A DNA stretch of 64,000 nt from Rhodoferax sp. GW822-FHT02A01 (lineage in GTDB: Bacteria; Pseudomonadota; Gammaproteobacteria; Burkholderiales; Burkholderiaceae_C), in assembly GCF_038784515.1 (NCBI RefSeq), contig NZ_CP152376.1:1860001-1924000 (forward strand), read 5' to 3'. The notes under the pieces were generated by a model, which saw only the letters and a list, made by a program, of their open reading frames with translations, was not told the DNA's origin and did no database searches. Shown one piece after another: positions 17,197 to 25,781 of the stretch. How positions within the stretch are numbered: the stretch's first letter is position 1; every line of letters starts with the position of its first letter. The position numbers were made by a program, and so were the translations under genes.

Positions 17197-19331
17197 GCGA
17201 CGCCCATGTAATCCATCCAGATGGGCAGCGCCAGCGTGGCGCCGAATTCGCGGCCCCCCAATGATTGCGGGTCGTCATAGCCCATCCAGGCCACTGCGGT
17301 CACATTGCCGCTGTAACCGGCAAACCATCCGTCCACCGCGTCGCTGCTGGTGCCGGTCTTACCGGCCAGGTCCGGGCGGCCCAGCTTCTGTGCAGCGGCT
17401 GCGGTGCCGCTCACGGTCACCTCGTGCAGCATGCTGGTGGTGACGAAGGCATTGCGAGCATCCAGCACGCGGTCGCTCTCCTGCGCCACGGCCACGGGCT
17501 TGGCCTCGAATAGCACGGCGCCACGCGCATCGGTCACTTTCTGGATCAGATACGGATTGATCTGGAGGCCACCATTGGCAAACACCGAGTAGGCGCCTGC
17601 CATCTGCAGCGGCGTGACCGAGCCGGTGCCAAGTGCCAGTGTGTAGTTGACGGGCTGCTTGGTGCCGTCAAAGCCAAAGCGCGGCAGGAAGTCGTGGGCG
17701 TACTGCGGCGTGATGGCGCGCAGCAGCCGCACCGCGGCCACGTTCTTTGACATGGCCAGCGCATGGCGTAGCGTGATGGCGCCTTCGTACACATCGTCAT
17801 CGTTCTGCGGAGACCAGGGCTGGCTGCCGGTTTCTGCGGGCGTGAGCGTGAGGGGCGCGTCGTTCACCTGCGTGGCGGGCGAGTAGCCCTTCTCCAAGGC
17901 AGCTGAATAGATGAAGGGCTTGATGGACGAGCCGGGCTGGCGCCAGGCCTGGGTGGCGTGGTTGAACTGGCTGGCGTTGAAATCAAAGCCACCCACCAGC
18001 GCGCGGTAGGCGCCGGTCTGGTTGTTGAGGGACACAAAGGCGCTACCCACATTGGGCAACTGCGTGATGCTCCAGCGGCCCTTGGCGTCCTGCACCACGC
18101 GGATGATGGAGCCGGCCTTGAGCTTGAGCGCGGCTGGTGCCTTGGGAGCCAGGGCTGCTGCGGCCCAGCGTACGCCATCACCATTGACGTCGATCTGGTC
18201 GCCATTGGGCAGCGCAGCGCGCACGCTCTTGGGTGTGACCGTCAGGGCCACGGCCGACAGCATGCGGTCGCTGGCCGGGTGCTGCTGCAGTGCATTTTCT
18301 ATGACCTTTTGGCGTTCGGTCGCGTTGGCAGGCAGCTCCACAAAGCCTTCTGCTCCGCGGTAACCATGACGCTGGTCATATGCCAGCACATTGCGACGCA
18401 CCGCATCGTAGGCCGCATCCTGCTCGGTGCTGATGAGTGTGGTGGTGACGCTGATGCCACGCGTGTAGGTGTCGTCCTTGAACTGGGCCGCCATGCTCTG
18501 GCGCACCATCTCGGCCACGTACTGCGCATGGCTGTTGTAGCTCTGACCATCCATGCGCACGTGCAGGTCTTCGGCCATGGCCTGTTTGAGCTGCGCGTCA
18601 TTGATATAGCCCAGCTCGCGCATACGCTTGAGCACCAGCTGCTGGCGCGCCTGTGCGCGCTTGGGGTTGACCACGGGGTTGACCGTGCTGGGTGCCTGCG
18701 GCAGGCCGGCCAGCATCGCGGCCTGTGCAATGGTGACGTCCTTGAGCGACTTGCCGAAGTAGATCCGCGCTGCGCTGCTGAAGCCGTAGGCGCGCTGGCC
18801 CAGATAGACCTGGTTCATGTAGAGCTCCAGGATCTGGTCCTTGGTGAGCGTGCGCTCTATCTTGTAGGCCAGCATCACTTCGGTGAGCTTGCGCGAGAGC
18901 ACCTTCTCCTTGGTGAGGTAGAAGTCACGCGCCACCTGCATGGTGATGGTGGAGGCACCTTGCTTCATGCCGCCAGTCAGGTCCGCGATCAATGCGCGCG
19001 CCACGCCCTTGAAGTCCACGCCGCCGTGTTCGTAAAAGCGCGAGTCTTCAATGGCCAGCAAGGCCTGCTTCTGGATCAGCGGGATGTCCTTGATCGCCAC
19101 GAACTCGCGCCGCTCCTGGCCGAACTCGCCAATCAGCACGCCGTCGCTGGTGTACACGCGCAGCGGAATCTTGGGGCGGTAATCCACCATTGCGTCCAGA
19201 CTAGGGAGGTCCAGCGGGGTGGCAGCCTGCGTGCCAGGAGTTGCCAGTGCGGCTGCAAGCAGCACACTGGCGCAGCAAAACGAAGTGAGGAATTTCAAGA
19301 TAGTCGCGAGTCTAGGCCAAATGGGCGCCAC
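17040..19331 (-). CDS. mrcA: Bifunctional penicillin-binding protein 1A (glycosyltransferase/transpeptidase)
   Basis: The product has 763 residues. It polymerises lipid II and cross-links the strands in the periplasm. An N-terminal signal-anchor lies at about residues 10-35. The GT51 domain has the catalytic 'EDSRFYEHGG' near residue 94, then 'GASTITMQVAR' and 'RKLTEVMLAYKIE'. An OB-like insert precedes the transpeptidase domain, which carries the SxxK motif in 'PGSSIKPF' near 469, SKN near 524 and KTGTS near 660. The last residues are duplicated in the remnant at 3567. The 3' end faces the EamA gene; the ancestral neighbour was probably the carboxypeptidase at 2292, which would put two peptidoglycan genes side by side. 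Confidence 0.92.
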   Translation of the reverse strand: MAPIWPRLATILKFLTSFCCASVLLAAALATPGTQAATPLDLPSLDAMVDYRPKIPLRVYTSDGVLIGEFGQERREFVAIKDIPLIQKQALLAIEDSRFYEHGGVDFKGVARALIADLTGGMKQGASTITMQVARDFYLTKEKVLSRKLTEVMLAYKIERTLTKDQILELYMNQVYLGQRAYGFSSAARIYFGKSLKDVTIAQAAMLAGLPQAPSTVNPVVNPKRAQARQQLVLKRMRELGYINDAQLKQAMAEDLHVRMDGQSYNSHAQYVAEMVRQSMAAQFKDDTYTRGISVTTTLISTEQDAAYDAVRRNVLAYDQRHGYRGAEGFVELPANATERQKVIENALQQHPASDRMLSAVALTVTPKSVRAALPNGDQIDVNGDGVRWAAAALAPKAPAALKLKAGSIIRVVQDAKGRWSITQLPNVGSAFVSLNNQTGAYRALVGGFDFNASQFNHATQAWRQPGSSIKPFIYSAALEKGYSPATQVNDAPLTLTPAETGSQPWSPQNDDDVYEGAITLRHALAMSKNVAAVRLLRAITPQYAHDFLPRFGFDGTKQPVNYTLALGTGSVTPLQMAGAYSVFANGGLQINPYLIQKVTDARGAVLFEAKPVAVAQESDRVLDARNAFVTTSMLHEVTVSGTAAAAQKLGRPDLAGKTGTSSDAVDGWFAGYSGNVTAVAWMGYDDPQSLGGREFGATLALPIWMDYMGVALKGKPPTQMPQPTGVSQVQGDWVYDEFQGNTAAKPIDLDLLERLKDLFGGK

Positions 19332-19377
19332 CGATCGGGCGGCCAGAGCAGCATGCTATTGTCGCTCGAGGGGAGGA

Positions 19378-19398
19378 CGCCCAGGGTGGGCGCCGTTT
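19378..19398 (+). other. Short hairpin with a following T-run upstream of the DUF350 gene
   Basis: CGCCCA at 19378-19383 pairs with TGGGCG at 19387-19392 around a 3-nt loop, followed after two bases by GTTTTT. It has terminator geometry but no plus-strand gene directly upstream. It may be a leader attenuator for DUF350 or simply chance. Confidence 0.25.
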
Positions 19399-19523
19399 TT
19401 ACCTTCGTTTACAACAATCCCGCAATGTGGAAGCGGCTACGGGCGCAACCAGGCGCCGAAAATGAGGGACACTGCGGCTTTGTGTTCGCTTCCCAAACAA
19501 ACACCAACCACCGAGGACGCATC

Positions 19524-19736
19524 ATGGAATGGATGAAACCCGGGGTCCTGCTGGGCTCCATCGTATTTGCATTGATGGGTGTGCTGATCTTCTGGATCAG
19601 CTTTGTCATCATCGACAAGATCACGCCCTACAACCTGTGGGAAGAGATTGTGGAAAAGCAGAACCAGGCGCTAGCCTTGGTCGTGGCAGCCATGTCGCTG
19701 GGCATCTGCATCATCGTCGCTGCCGCCATCCATTGA
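19524..19736 (+). CDS. DUF350 (YjfL-like) small membrane protein
   Basis: The product has 70 residues. ATG 19524 has GAGG about 8 nt upstream. Two hydrophobic helices (about 6-30 and 48-69) are separated by a short charged loop 'NLWEEIVEKQNQALALVV', the typical DUF350 hairpin. DUF350 proteins are encoded with membrane spermidine-synthase-like enzymes, DUF4178 and PspA/SPFH scaffolds. The stop codon overlaps the TTG start of the aminopropyltransferase-like gene. Confidence 0.82.
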   Translation: MEWMKPGVLLGSIVFALMGVLIFWISFVIIDKITPYNLWEEIVEKQNQALALVVAAMSLGICIIVAAAIH

Positions 19737-21289
19737 GCCTGCATGCTTCCAAACCGGGCCCCAGCCCGGTCGAGCTGGCGCTGCTGACCTCCGTCTTCGT
19801 CGTCTCTGCCTGCGGGCTGGTGTACGAGCTGGCGGCGGGCGCGCTGGCGTCGTATTTGCTGGGCGACTCTGTCCTGCAATTCTCCACGGTGATTGGCGCT
19901 TACCTGTTTGCCATGGGCGTGGGCTCGTATCTCTCGCGCTTTCTGGAGCGCCAGCTCAGCGCCCACTTTCTGCGTATTGAGCTGCTGGTGGCACTGGCCG
20001 GGGGCCTGCTGCCGGTGCTGCTGTTCGTGGCGCATGCGGCGCTGCCCAATTCCTTTCGCTTCGTGTTGTATGCCATGGTGGTGCTGGTGGGCATTCTGGT
20101 GGGGCTGGAGATCCCGCTGGTGATGCGCATGCTCAAGAAGAACGTGGCGCTCAAGGACCTGGTCTCCCAGGTGCTGACCTTTGACTACCTGGGCGCGCTG
20201 GCGGTGTCCATTGCGTTCCCCTTGCTGCTGGTTCCGCATCTGGGGCTGGCGCGCACCGGCCTGCTGTTCGGGCTGATGAATGCGTTGGTAGCGCTCTGGG
20301 CCCTGTGGCTGTTCCGCCATGAGTTGCGGCATCTGTCCGCGCATGCGTTGACGTGTGTGGCCACCCTGGCGGTGCTGCTTGCGGTGTTTGCCTGGGCCGA
20401 CCACATCACCACCTGGGCCGAGGACAAGCTCTACCAGGACCACGCGGTGATCGCGCTGACCACGCCCTACCAGCGCATCGTGGTGACCAACGCGCCGGGT
20501 GAGGGGCGCCTGGGATTGCGTTTGTTTTTGAACGGCAATCTGCAGTTTGCCCAGCGCGACGAATACCGTTACCACGAGGCCCTGGTGCATCCGGTCATGG
20601 CAGCGTTTGCGCAAGGTGGCGCGCCCAAAAAGGTTGCCATCCTGGGCGGCGGTGACGGCATGGCCGCGCGCGAAATCCTCAAGTACCCCGGCGTGGTAAG
20701 TGTCACGCTGGTGGAGCTGGACCCGGCCATGACCGATCTCTTCACCCGTGAGCCCATGCTGACGGCGCTCAACGCGCATGCGCTTTCTTCGCCCAAGCTC
20801 AAGGTGGTCAATACCGATGCCTTTGGCTATCTGGAAAACGCCAGTGACGTGTTTGACGTAATCGTGGTGGACTTCCCCGACCCCACCAACTTCTCCATCG
20901 GCAAGCTGTTCACCAACTCCTTTTATGCGCTGCTGGACAAGCATCTGTCGGCCAGCGGCTACGCCGTGATCCAGACCACCTCGCCGCTGGTAGCACGCAA
21001 GAGTTTCTGGACGGTGGTGCACACGGTGGAGTCCGTGGGGCTGACCGCCACGCCCTACCATGCGCACGTGCCCAGCTTTGGCGAGTGGGGCTTTGTGATT
21101 GCCAGCCGCAGGCCCTACCGGCTGCCTACTGCATTGCCGGCGGGCCTGCGCTTTCTGAACCTGCAAAGCCTGCCGTTGCTGTTCGACTTTCCGCAGGACA
21201 TGGACCGCGTGCCCACCGAGATCAACCGCCTGTCCAACCAGGTGCTGGTCACCACCTATGAAGAGGAGTGGGGCCGTGTCGCCCACTGA
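19733..21289 (+). CDS. Membrane-embedded polyamine aminopropyltransferase-like protein (spermidine synthase fold)
   Basis: The product has 518 residues from TTG 19733, which overlaps the DUF350 stop; no ATG lies closer to the conserved region. The N-terminal half (to about residue 225) is six or seven hydrophobic helices. The C-terminal half is a Rossmann methyltransferase-like spermidine-synthase domain with 'VAILGGGDGMAAREI' (dcSAM-binding GGGDG), 'VTLVELDPAM' and 'VVDFPDPTNFSI'. Enzymes of this type would transfer an aminopropyl group from decarboxylated AdoMet; an AdoMet decarboxylase gene is present at 25782. The target in membrane-bound forms is not established and could be a lipid or an amine. 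Confidence 0.85.
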   Translation: MSLHASKPGPSPVELALLTSVFVVSACGLVYELAAGALASYLLGDSVLQFSTVIGAYLFAMGVGSYLSRFLERQLSAHFLRIELLVALAGGLLPVLLFVAHAALPNSFRFVLYAMVVLVGILVGLEIPLVMRMLKKNVALKDLVSQVLTFDYLGALAVSIAFPLLLVPHLGLARTGLLFGLMNALVALWALWLFRHELRHLSAHALTCVATLAVLLAVFAWADHITTWAEDKLYQDHAVIALTTPYQRIVVTNAPGEGRLGLRLFLNGNLQFAQRDEYRYHEALVHPVMAAFAQGGAPKKVAILGGGDGMAAREILKYPGVVSVTLVELDPAMTDLFTREPMLTALNAHALSSPKLKVVNTDAFGYLENASDVFDVIVVDFPDPTNFSIGKLFTNSFYALLDKHLSASGYAVIQTTSPLVARKSFWTVVHTVESVGLTATPYHAHVPSFGEWGFVIASRRPYRLPTALPAGLRFLNLQSLPLLFDFPQDMDRVPTEINRLSNQVLVTTYEEEWGRVAH

Positions 21290-21298
21290 AGGCCGGGC

Positions 21299-22066
21299 TC
21301 AGACGAACATGCCGCCAGACACCTCAATGCGCTGGGCGTTGACCCAGCGGTTGGCCGGGCTGCACAGCGAGGCAATCATGGCGCCAATATCGTCGGCCTC
21401 ACCCACGCGGCCCAAGGCAGTTTGCGACGCCACGAAGGCGTTGAGCTGAGCGTTGTCGCGCACCGCGCCGCCGCCGAAATCGGTGGCAATGGCGCCCGGC
21501 GCCACCACGTTGACCGCAATGCCGCGTGGGCCCAGCTCCTTGGCCATGTAGCGGGTGAGCGTCTCGATGGCGCCCTTCATGGACGCGTAGGCTGCGTAGC
21601 CGGGCAAGGCAAAGCGCGCCAGCCCGGACGACAGGTTGACAATGCGCCCGCCGTCTGCCATCAGCGGCAACAGCTTTTGCGTCAGGAAGAAGACGCCTTT
21701 CAAATGCACGTTGACCAGCGCATCAAACTGGGCCTCGGTGGTGTCCATCAGCGAGGCATGCACGCCGGTGCCGGCGTTGTTGACCAGGACCTGGAAGTGC
21801 TCGGTGTTCCAGCGGCTGCGCAGGGCTTCGCGCACGCTCTGGGCAAACGCGCTGAAGCGGCTGCTGTCGGCCACGTCGAGCGGCAAGGCCAAGGCTTTGC
21901 GCCCGGAGGCTTCGATTTCTGCAACCACGGCTTGTGCCTGTGTGGCCTGGGTCTGGTAGGTCAGGATGACGTCAAAACCTTGGCCGGCCAGATGCAGCGC
22001 AGTGCTCCTGCCCAGACCGCGGCTGCCGCCGGTAACGATGGCGATGGGGTTGGTGGTGGTGCTCAT
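21299..22066 (-). CDS. SDR-family oxidoreductase
   Basis: The product has 255 residues. The Rossmann motif TGGSRGLGRS lies near residue 12, followed by NNAGTG near 97. The catalytic serine is in 'NLSSGLARFALPG' and the YxxxK motif in 'YAAYASMK'. 'NVVAPGAIATDFGG' marks a classical SDR, probably NADP-dependent because of the Ser-Arg in the glycine motif. It is divergent from a LysR regulator gene, a common arrangement in which the regulator controls the reductase. The substrate is unknown. Confidence 0.9.
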   Translation of the reverse strand: MSTTTNPIAIVTGGSRGLGRSTALHLAGQGFDVILTYQTQATQAQAVVAEIEASGRKALALPLDVADSSRFSAFAQSVREALRSRWNTEHFQVLVNNAGTGVHASLMDTTEAQFDALVNVHLKGVFFLTQKLLPLMADGGRIVNLSSGLARFALPGYAAYASMKGAIETLTRYMAKELGPRGIAVNVVAPGAIATDFGGGAVRDNAQLNAFVASQTALGRVGEADDIGAMIASLCSPANRWVNAQRIEVSGGMFV

Positions 22067-22137
22067 GGGGTTTGCCTTTCATGCAATGTGGATGGGATGA
22101 AGTGCAGTCTATTGATCGGCGCGAAATGAATAAATGG

Positions 22138-22167
22138 TTGAAAGTTGATTGCTTTGTTCAATAAAAT
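22138..22167 (+). promoter_or_regulatory. Putative promoter of the LysR gene
   Basis: A TTGAAA hexamer at 22138-22143 and TAAAAT at 22162-22167 are separated by 18 bp, just before ATG 22174. The surrounding 107-bp divergent spacer is AT-rich relative to the genes and is where a LysR protein would bind. Confidence 0.45.
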
Positions 22168-22173
22168 AAAACA

Positions 22174-23103
22174 ATGAACTTTCTGGAACACATGCGCATC
22201 TTTTCGCGCGTGGCCGAGCTTTCCAGCTTTACGCAGGCGGCAGACAACCTCGGGCTGCCCAAGGCCACGGTCTCGACTTCGGTGCAGCAACTGGAAAACC
22301 AGCTGGGCGCACGGCTGCTCCACCGCACCACGCGCAAGGTGTTGCTGACGCAGGACGGGCAAGCCTTCTATGAGCGCTGCGTTGACGCTTTGGCCGACAT
22401 GGATGAGTTGCAGACCATGTTCCAGCAAAAAGATGCCGCGCTGCTCAAAGGGCGCGTGCGCATCGACATGAGCACGGTGATGGCGCAGGACGCCGTGCTG
22501 CCGCGCCTGCCCGAGCTGTTGCAAACCTATCCCCTGCTGGAAGTGGAGGTCAGCAGCACCGAACGCCGCGTGGACCTGGTGCGTGAAGGCTTTGATTGCG
22601 TGCTGCGGGCCGGCAAGGTGGTGGAGCCCGGCCTGATTGCCAAGCCGCTGTGTGACATGCGGCTGGTCAACTGCGTGAGCGCGGACTATGTGGCGCGCCA
22701 TGGGCTGCCTCATACGCTGGCCGATCTGGCCGCGCACCAGCTGGTGCATTACGCGGCGGTGCTGGGGAGCAAACCCACAGGATTTGAATACTTGCAGGGC
22801 GACGAGGACCGCGCGCTGCCAATGCCGGGTCAGGTCACGGTCAACAACGCTGGCGCCTACCAGTCGGCCTGTCTGGCGGGTTTGGGGCTCATCCAGGCGC
22901 CCTATGTGGGCCTGCGCCGCTGGATCGCTAGCGGGGAGCTCATCATGGTGCTGCCCGCGTTCGAGGCGCGGCCCCTGCCGCTGTCACTGGTGTATGCCAG
23001 CCGGCGCAACCAGTCGGCCCGGGTGCGCGTGGTCATGGACTGGCTGAGCCGTGTGGTCATCGCGCATTGCACCGTGGATGCCGCTCATTTGGGTTCGCAA
23101 TGA
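22174..23103 (+). CDS. LysR-family transcriptional regulator
   Basis: The product has 309 residues. The winged HTH at residues 1-60 includes 'FTQAADNLGLPKATVSTSV' and 'LGARLLHRTTRKVLLT', followed by a substrate-binding domain ending in 'LPLSLVYASRRNQSARVRV'. It belongs to the CrgA/DsdC-like branch that often regulates a divergent oxidoreductase. It is divergent from the SDR at 21299. Its TGA overlaps the ATG of the FAD protein gene, so the two are cotranscribed. Confidence 0.92.
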   Translation: MNFLEHMRIFSRVAELSSFTQAADNLGLPKATVSTSVQQLENQLGARLLHRTTRKVLLTQDGQAFYERCVDALADMDELQTMFQQKDAALLKGRVRIDMSTVMAQDAVLPRLPELLQTYPLLEVEVSSTERRVDLVREGFDCVLRAGKVVEPGLIAKPLCDMRLVNCVSADYVARHGLPHTLADLAAHQLVHYAAVLGSKPTGFEYLQGDEDRALPMPGQVTVNNAGAYQSACLAGLGLIQAPYVGLRRWIASGELIMVLPAFEARPLPLSLVYASRRNQSARVRVVMDWLSRVVIAHCTVDAAHLGSQ

Positions 23104-24707
23104 AGCAGCCCATACCGAACCGCCGCCAGTTTTTGCACGGTGCTGCGGGCACGCTGGCGGCCTTGGCCGGTTGCAGCGCCCGGGAGCCGCTGCAAGGTGG
23201 CTTCACGGGCATCAACCATGAACGCGGCCACTCGTTGCGCGACACCACCTCCTGGCCTGCTCCTGCGGTGGTGCGCAGGGCACGCGTTGTCATTGCCGGT
23301 GGCGGTGTGGCCGGTCTGGCCGCGGCGCGCGCCTTGGGCCTGCAGGGGGTGGAGGACTTTGCCTTGCTGGAGCTGGAAGACGAAGCGGGTGGCAATGCAC
23401 GTGGCGGAAGTGTTGGGGGAATAGCCTGCCCATTGGGCGCGCACTACCTGCCCATTCCCGGCGATGACGCGCCCGACTTGCAGAATCTGCTGCAGGAACT
23501 GGGCCTGCGCAGACGGGTTGCAGGGCGCTGGGAATACGACGAGCGCCACTTGTGCCACAGCCCGCAGGAGCGCTTGTACTTCCACGGTGCCTGGCAGGAC
23601 GGCCTGCTGCCTGCGCGGGGCGTGGGGGGCGATACGCTGGCGCAGTACCGGCGGTTTGCGGCGCTGGTGGACGAAGCCCGCCGCGCAGTGCGTTGGAGCA
23701 TTCCCGCTTCGCACTCCCCGCACAGCGCCTTCAAGCAGCGGCTGGCCTCCATCACCTTTGAGACCTATCTGGGTCAGCAGGGGCTGACCGATGCGCATCT
23801 GCGCTGGTACCTGGACTACTGTTGCCGGGACGACTATGGCGCAGGGCTGTCCACCGTGTCGGCCTGGGCCGGCATCCATTACTTCGCTAGCCGCCATGGC
23901 TTTCAGGCGCCGGGCGCCGAACACCCGGAACACGACGGCCTGCTCACCTGGCCCGAGGGCAACGCCTGGCTGACGCGGCGCATGGCTGTACCGCTGGGCG
24001 AGCGGTTGCACACCGGGCAGGTGGTGCTGCGCATTGCGCAAGACAAACACCAGGTGGAGGTGGACAGCTTCAACACCCGCACCCACACCGTGGAGCGCTG
24101 GCAGGCGGACCGCGTCATCGTGGCGCTGCCCCTCTTCATCGCAGCGCGCGTGCTGCAGGACGCGCCGGACTTTGTGCACGAGACGGCCGCGCGCACCCAG
24201 CACGCGCCCTGGCTGGTGGCCAACATCCATATCGACCGGCCCCTGCAGGACAGGCCCGGCCCGGCACCCAGCTGGGACAACGTGCTGTACGGCGACGCGC
24301 AGACCACGCCCGGCCTGGGCTATGTAGACGCCATGCATCAGAGCCTGCTGCCGGTTCCGGGCGCTACGGTGCTGACCTACTACCGCGCCTTGGGCGACGT
24401 GCCGGGCGGGCCGCTGCGGGGGCGCAGGCAGTTGCTGCAGCAGCCCTGGAGCGTCTGGCGTGAAGCCATCATCAGTGAACTGACACCTGCGCATCCGGAC
24501 CTGCCCTCCAAGGCGACGCGCATGGACATCACCCGCTACGGCCACGCCATGGCCATCCCCACGCCAGACGCGCAAGGCCGGGTGGGCTATCTGCCGCCAA
24601 CTACCGGGCGCATTCACTTTGCCCATAGCGACTGGGCGGGCTATTCGGTGTTTGAAGAGGCCTTTGCCGCAGGACACCGCGCCGGGTCCACACGGATGCG
24701 TGACTGA
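23100..24707 (+). CDS. Exported FAD-dependent oxidoreductase (amine oxidase-like) with Tat and lipoprotein signals
   Basis: The product has 535 residues from ATG 23100, which overlaps the lysR stop. The N-terminus has a twin-arginine motif RRQFL at residues 8-12 and a lipobox-like 'LAALAGC' ending at Cys25, so the folded flavoprotein is probably exported by Tat and may be lipid-anchored. The FAD-binding motif is 'VVIAGGGVAGLAAARAL' (residues 63-79) with an acidic 'LLELEDEAGG' after it. The rest resembles the flavin amine oxidase fold. It is found near spermidine-synthase-like and AdoMet decarboxylase genes, which suggests a polyamine-related amine as substrate; this is an inference. Confidence 0.82.
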   Translation: MKQPIPNRRQFLHGAAGTLAALAGCSAREPLQGGFTGINHERGHSLRDTTSWPAPAVVRRARVVIAGGGVAGLAAARALGLQGVEDFALLELEDEAGGNARGGSVGGIACPLGAHYLPIPGDDAPDLQNLLQELGLRRRVAGRWEYDERHLCHSPQERLYFHGAWQDGLLPARGVGGDTLAQYRRFAALVDEARRAVRWSIPASHSPHSAFKQRLASITFETYLGQQGLTDAHLRWYLDYCCRDDYGAGLSTVSAWAGIHYFASRHGFQAPGAEHPEHDGLLTWPEGNAWLTRRMAVPLGERLHTGQVVLRIAQDKHQVEVDSFNTRTHTVERWQADRVIVALPLFIAARVLQDAPDFVHETAARTQHAPWLVANIHIDRPLQDRPGPAPSWDNVLYGDAQTTPGLGYVDAMHQSLLPVPGATVLTYYRALGDVPGGPLRGRRQLLQQPWSVWREAIISELTPAHPDLPSKATRMDITRYGHAMAIPTPDAQGRVGYLPPTTGRIHFAHSDWAGYSVFEEAFAAGHRAGSTRMRD

Positions 24708-24899
24708 GTCGCAAATTTCAAGAGGCGTATTGTTGCGATAAGCGAAACATGCTTGTTCTGTTTTGATGATTTATCTTTGTATTTGGAAATACTAAAGTTC
24801 ATCCCATCGACGAGACGAATGCAATTCCGCCCCATCGGTACCGCAAACAAGGCGTATTGCCGCAGTTTGCGGAATCATCAACTTTTAAGGAATGAAATC

Positions 24900-25310
24900 A
24901 TGAAAACCTCTTACGCAAGCGCAATCGTTTTGGCTCTTTCTGCTTTGGCTGCTGGACATGCATCTGCAGGTACCGGCCCCGACCCATACGGTGAGGTTAT
25001 GGGCTCGGGTGCTTCGACAATTTCCGCAGCCGGCAAAACCCGAGCGCAAGTGCTGAAGGAACTCGCTGACGCACAACGCACAGGCAATATTGTCGCCAAT
25101 GTTGGCGGTGAAAAATCTGGCGTGAAGCTAGTCCAGCTGTACCCAACACAGTTCGCTACACAGGAAGCCCCAATTGGCAAGTCCCGCAGCCAAATAATGA
25201 AGGAGCTGTCTGAAGCACAGCGTACAGGTGACATCGTTGTGAACGTGGGCGGCAGCCACGGCGGTTTGAAGCAAAACCAAGTATTGGAACAACAGGTCTT
25301 CGCCGAATAG
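24900..25310 (+). CDS. Secreted DUF4148-type protein with two tandem repeats
   Basis: The product has 136 residues. AAGGA precedes ATG 24900. The signal peptide ends at 'GHASAGT'. Two copies of a 25-residue unit follow the pattern GKSRxQxxKELxxAQRTGxI, at about residues 44-68 and 93-117; each is followed by 'V.NVGG'. DUF4148 proteins are small periplasmic proteins common in Burkholderiales, of unknown role. Most carry one unit, so the duplication is of note. A rho-independent terminator follows at 25335. Confidence 0.78.
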   Translation: MKTSYASAIVLALSALAAGHASAGTGPDPYGEVMGSGASTISAAGKTRAQVLKELADAQRTGNIVANVGGEKSGVKLVQLYPTQFATQEAPIGKSRSQIMKELSEAQRTGDIVVNVGGSHGGLKQNQVLEQQVFAE

Positions 25311-25334
25311 TCCTTTAGAAGACCTTGGCCATCA

Positions 25335-25362
25335 AGGCGCCTCTTCAAGGGGCGCTTTTTTT
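25335..25362 (+). terminator. Rho-independent terminator after the DUF4148 gene
   Basis: GCGCC at 25337-25341 pairs with GGCGC at 25351-25355, extended by flanking A-T pairs, and is followed by a run of seven T. Confidence 0.8.
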
Positions 25363-25430
25363 ATGTGCGCGAGGGGCCCCATCGGCATGGTCTGTGCATA
25401 TCATTCGCATGACTACCATGCGGAGCCGCT

Positions 25431-25742
25431 GTGAAGAAGTTCTTTTTGACTTTGGTTATTTTTCTGACTGCTGGGAGCGCCGTTGCGGAAAACGGTCGAC
25501 TGGACTGCACCACGTTCAACGGCGGAAACAAGGTCTTTCACTTTCTCATCGATGTGGACCGGGATCGCAAGATCGTGCTGGTAGATGGCCAATTCACCAC
25601 TGAAGTGTCCATTTCGGATTTCCACGTCAGTTTTGTGCTTGCCGATGGCAATGAAAGCTACAACTTCAATATCTATCCCAATGGCCGCCTGATTGCCATC
25701 CATGCGTCCAACAAGTCAACCTTGCTGATGCAGTGCACTTAG
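25431..25742 (+). CDS. Small secreted protein of unknown function
   Basis: The product has 103 residues from GTG 25431. A signal peptide with 'KKFF' and a hydrophobic core ends at 'GSAVAEN'. The mature part of about 83 residues is beta-rich with two cysteines (in 'RLDCTTF' and the final 'MQCT') that could form a disulfide closing the domain. No family was recognised. It stands alone between the DUF4148 terminator and the convergent AdoMet decarboxylase gene. Confidence 0.6.
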   Translation: MKKFFLTLVIFLTAGSAVAENGRLDCTTFNGGNKVFHFLIDVDRDRKIVLVDGQFTTEVSISDFHVSFVLADGNESYNFNIYPNGRLIAIHASNKSTLLMQCT

Positions 25743-25781
25743 GTGAATGCCCGTTGGTCTGGGGTGATTCCGACAACTTGT

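Noticed and set aside
17958..19736. 592-residue plus-strand open frame
   Set aside because: It is antisense to PBP1A and contains no family motif; only its last 71 codons (DUF350) are a real gene.
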